A stretch of DNA of 64,000 nucleotides from Emmonsiellopsis sp. PD_33 (taxonomy: Eukaryota > Ascomycota > Eurotiomycetes > Onygenales > Ajellomycetaceae). The first letter of the stretch is position 1, and each line of letters opens with the position of its first letter. This document shows, piece after piece, positions 60,463 through 64,000 of the stretch. The stretch spans positions 124,001 through 188,000 of the forward strand of contig JANTQF010000015.1 of assembly GCA_032988165.1 (NCBI GenBank). Reading direction: 5' to 3'. The translations under genes and the position numbers were made by a program. The notes beneath the pieces are model-generated. The model worked only from the letters and a program-made list of their open reading frames with translations. It searched no databases and had not been told where the DNA came from.

Positions 60463-61434
60463 ATGAGCCAACAACCCAAATTAACCCTCTATCGAGGCTG
60501 GCAAGATAGAGGGAAATACGTATGGTCGCCCTTCGTCATTAAAATAGAGGCGAGACTACGGTTCTCTGGCATCAAGTACGACATAGACTGTGGCTCTCCG
60601 CGGACAGGACCCAAGGGGAAAATCCCCTACATAGAAATCCAAGAGCCGGAGTCAGATTCAAATGATAGTCTGAAACCGACAAGTATGGGGGACTCTACGC
60701 TCATCATCAAGCACCTAGTTAGCCGGGGTACGTTATCGGATCTCAATGAGAAACTTGATCTGCCGGACCAAGCGAACGATTTGGCGATTCGCGCGTTATT
60801 GGAGGATAAACTGTATTTTTATCATGTTAGCCCCTGAACTTTTAGCCCTTCTTGCCCATCAATTAATTCTCTTCCAATCCTTGAAAATTTTCAGAGCTAA
60901 CATCTTCCAGATGTGGGAGCGGTGGACACAAAACTACTACGCAATGCGTGACCATGTCTTATCCGCTATCGCCTACCCGATCCGCGTCATTATCGGGCAA
61001 CTAGTTTACTGGAACACAACGGCAGCACTGCACAGACAAGGCACCGGCAGGTACACGGCTGAAGAGATCGTACTATTCCGCCGCGAGATATGGGAAGCCA
61101 TCAACAAGTATTTAACGACGTCTAAAAACAAGATGAAGGGGCCGGATGAGAACCAACGGCCCTTTTGGGTGCTGGGGATGGACCAGCCGACGGATGCGGA
61201 TGCCACGGTGTTTGGGTTTATTGTGTCGGTATTGGTTTCTACTGCGTATGCTTTTACTCCCCTTTACCCCTGGATTAATATGACTGTTTACCCCTTTGTA
61301 CTCTAGGCGCTGACATTCAGTTATGCAGAGCTCCCGATTCTCAAGAGGTAGTCAAGGGGTTTCCCGTCATTCTTGACTATGCACGAAGGATACATGATGT
61401 GTATTTTCCCGATTACGAGAAATGGCAGGAGTGA
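60463..61434 (+). CDS. Metaxin/FAX-like glutathione S-transferase-fold protein
   Basis: Three exons, 60463-60825, 60911-61245 and 61329-61434, with introns of 85 and 83 nt, give 267 residues. The N-terminal part (KLTLYRGWQDRGKYVWSPFV, then FSGIKYDIDCGSPRTGPKGK and IPYIEI) is a thioredoxin-like GST N-domain of the Tom37/metaxin/failed-axon-connections class. The C-domain includes RDHVLSAIAYPIRVIIG, LFRREIWEAINKYL, the hallmark FWVLGMDQPTDADATVFGFI and the family ending YARRIHDVYFPDYEKW. The end is reached only if intron 2 is spliced at GTATGC..TGCAG; the alternative acceptor at 61306 puts a stop soon after. No membrane anchor is visible, so a soluble enzyme-like role is likelier than a SAM-complex one. 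Substrate unknown. Confidence 0.85.
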
Positions 61435-63221
61435 CGAGTTTGTGGATTTCATAGGATCAACCGACATGATTTAAACTCCTTACTGGTGTTGAAAAAGCAT
61501 GTCGAAGAGAACCACTTCCTCGGGACTTCCGCTAGCTAGACGACAATTTCGCCATGGAGGTCAATCCAGGGAAGGCAAGTCCTTGGAATATCCTCTCCGT
61601 TGCACCCCAAATCATGCCAGGTTGTCGATCTGGGAGGATGACATGGCATTATATCCGTATTGGAACAAGTGGCCGGCACTTCCAAATCCCCACGGGGGTC
61701 TGTCTGATGGTATTAACTACCCCTATTATAAGCACTCGGGGGGGTCATTCCCTCAGCTACTTCGCACCATGTTGATACTTCTCTATCTAGGGATGATTAA
61801 CATCCAGAGAAAAAATATAAGCTAGAATTAAAAGAACGAAGCGCATTAAAATCTCCAGATGCATTTTTCGTCATCATTCTAACTATCTCTTTCCGATGCT
61901 TGATTAAACCCATTCCTACCAACCACAAACTCTACAAAGTTTGGAGTTCTCCCCTGCCTACTTACCATAAGTTCATCTATATTCCTAACTATGATCCCTT
62001 GCCTGCCGAGAATCCTCTAGTAATAACAAATGGCAATAGCAATAACCCTCCCACCACCCTACCCTCATATACTCTAGGCCAAAATAATCCTCTGTACATA
62101 GATAGAGTTGACCGTGGCGACCCCCAAGACGAGACTGGCTCAAGATAACCTTGTATGTACGTATGCACATACAGTACCTAACTGAACACTATGTAGGTAA
62201 GCACCTTCACTGATAGATGTTCTGACCTCCATGCACAGCTGGGCTAGGCTGGGCGAAGGCCATAAGATTTAACCATCATCCTACCAGTTAGTTAGTCAAC
62301 TACCCTTTTTTCCTCCCTTGTCTGGAAGCTTGATGGCTAATTTACGTAAATACATTTTTATACACAAATGAACTGGTAACGAGGAGGGGAAGAGGCAAAG
62401 CAGCGAGTGATGTGGTGATTGTAGATATTAACTAACTAGTTAACTTGCAGAGTTAGACTCATCATACCAACTTGAATGCAGCATGCATGTACCTAGATGA
62501 ATGAATTAGGGGCAGCATTTAATAGATATTAATATATCTGTTGCGTACTTTTCGTTCACTAACTTGAATTTACATTGGATTATTAGTAGTATGCAGTAGT
62601 TAGAGTGGTAAATGCAACCCTGGGAAATTCACAAAGCAAGCATTCAACTGGAGTTTGAGATAGATAGGTAGGTAAAATTTCCAACCACCATCGTGAAAAA
62701 ACCATCGTGGCGATATTTTTGCATCCCCTTTCCTTCAAAGGCGGTGCATTCAGAAAAGAGGCATGTGGGGTTTCCCAGGTGCGTCATTTCATCAAGCATC
62801 AAACATGCGGGTGATGAAAATGTCCATCCATGGACTCCTTCACTCAACTCCACTCAACTCCACTCCGCAAATATAATAAAATGCATCAAGTCTGCAGTTC
62901 TCCCGCTAAAATTCTAATCCGTTCTCCATCCTGAGTCAATTTGTCTCCATTGCTGTGCGGTAGATCGCGGAGGGACAAGATTACGATAACCCCCTCCCCC
63001 AGGACCCTTCGAAAGAAAAAAGAATTCGGGGGAGGACTGGAGACGGCTTGCTGCTCTCTTTAATTCTTGCCGCAGTGATGCGATAGTTATCGATCTCGTA
63101 GGTGGTTATTATCTGTGAGGTAATGGATTGTATTCCATTGGGATATTCGCTCATAAAAATGAGAATACTACTATGTATGTATCTTTTCTGGGTCATGTCT
63201 CGCGCGATTTTCGACCATGTA
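61435..63221. other. Intergenic, no gene supported
   Basis: Just after the GST-like stop, 61499-61825 is open but has no family resemblance and may be decayed coding sequence. The rest is ordinary, moderately AT-rich DNA without repeats above background. Confidence 0.45.
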
Positions 63222-63596
63222 CAGAGGGCGCTTCCAAAAGTATTGTGCCACTAAGCTGCTAAATATACCACTAGGATCAGATCTGAATAGTATTACAGAC
63301 ATAAAAGTTATACTACTTATGTAACTATTCTTTGTGGATATACTCCGTATAGATCTTCCCCATAACTTAGTGTGCTCTTTTAAATAGTATACACATTTAG
63401 ACTATCTTCTAATTACAATATTAGAGTCCTTCTTCCTCCTTTAGAAGAGCTGAGTACAGTGATTTGAGAGGATTACCATTATGTATTTAACTAATAAATG
63501 GATAAATAAATAATGAGGTGTATAAATACAGCTAAAAACTTGTGGTATTATCTAGTGGTTTTTTTAGTGGCGCAATACTTTTGGAAGCGCCCTCCG
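63222..63596. mobile_element. MITE, 375 bp, with 33-bp inverted repeats and TA target duplication
   Basis: The left end begins CAGAGGGCGCTTCCAAAAGT (inverted repeat 63222-63254). The right end (63564-63596) is its inverse with two mismatches in 33. Both ends are flanked by TA (63220-63221 and 63597-63598), the target duplication of Tc1/mariner-type elements. The interior is AT-rich and has no open frame, so it is a non-autonomous element that would need a transposase from elsewhere. Its near-perfect ends and intact TA sites suggest a fairly recent insertion. Confidence 0.9.
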
Positions 63597-64000
63597 TATG
63601 GTGAGTTTCCTTGACTCGCCCACCCCTGTCTCGTAAGTTAAGCTATGAAGTTCGCCTTTGGAGCTAAAAGAAAGAAATAATAAAAGGGACCACTATGATC
63701 GGCAGAATCAGCAGACACACAGACGACATCTTCCACATGCCTGCTAGGCGCCCCTGATTCTTCCCTCCCGCTTCCTCTTGAGGTTAGGCATTTCGTGTTC
63801 GGCAGCATCAGGGGGGAAATAGTCTGGGGAAGTGCATAATTATTTGTGCTGGACATAGGCGGGAGGGAGGATGGGATGAAACGTCAGCCTCGAGGTTGAG
63901 ACGGTTTGTGTGTCTTGGGGGTGATGGATAGCTGCAGAGGCGCGCATGTTGTTCTGTACACTGGAATTTGAAGAAGCCAACAATGGTCATACTGAATGGT
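63597..64000. other. Right edge of the window, no gene supported
   Basis: Short open frames on the minus strand (63638-63856, 63808-63990) have no recognised family and could be part of a gene beyond the edge. Confidence 0.4.

Overview
The window looks like nuclear DNA of a filamentous ascomycete, most likely an Aspergillus-like member of the Eurotiales. Genes carry short introns (mostly 50-160 nt) with GTATGT/GTAAGT-type donors and CTAAC-like branch points. GC-balanced gene blocks alternate with very AT-rich, gene-free blocks full of TAA/TAG/TGA, as expected of repeats decayed by C-to-T mutation (RIP-like). No prokaryotic features, rRNA, tRNA or CRISPR array were seen. Exon coordinates are mine, read from splice signals and frame continuity.

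Layout. 1-2350: 3' four-fifths of an assimilatory nitrate reductase (+), cut by the window edge. About 2400-10120: AT-rich transposon graveyard. 11050-11886: secreted protein of five tandem repeats (-). 11887-15591: long interval without a convincing gene. 15592-17316: sugar transporter (-). 18286-19590: secreted alpha/beta hydrolase (-). 21961-23026: secreted LysM protein (+). 24482-27468: SAC7/BAG7-type RhoGAP (-).

28387-39962 is a second repeat island holding two distinct class II elements side by side. The first is a 7.8 kb AT-rich element (28387-36176) with 15-bp terminal inverted repeats, clustered subterminal repeats and remains of a large transposase. The second is a 3.6 kb PIF/Harbinger element (36349-39962) with 17-bp inverted repeats, a DDE transposase relic (+) and a convergent Myb/SANT-like partner relic (-).

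41087-53790 is a housekeeping-rich block: TIM9 (+), threonine aldolase (+), glutathione-dependent formaldehyde dehydrogenase (+), a small secreted Cys/His-repeat protein (+), a decayed gene fragment (-), an unrecognised three-exon gene (-) and inositol-1-phosphate synthase (-). After a 4 kb gap come an F-box protein (57813-59423, -) and a metaxin/GST-like protein (60463-61434, +). A 375-bp MITE with 33-bp inverted repeats and TA target duplication lies at 63222-63596.

The genes do not form one pathway. The accessory part is secretion-oriented: four proteins with apparent signal peptides (repeat protein, hydrolase, LysM protein, Cys/His protein) lie in or beside the gene-poor, transposon-rich parts. 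The most unusual items are the Cys/His-repeat protein, whose introns sit at the same codon of successive repeats; the LysM protein with dibasic sites and a 16-base poly-C run inside its coding sequence; the two-element island; the MITE; and an orphan three-exon gene.
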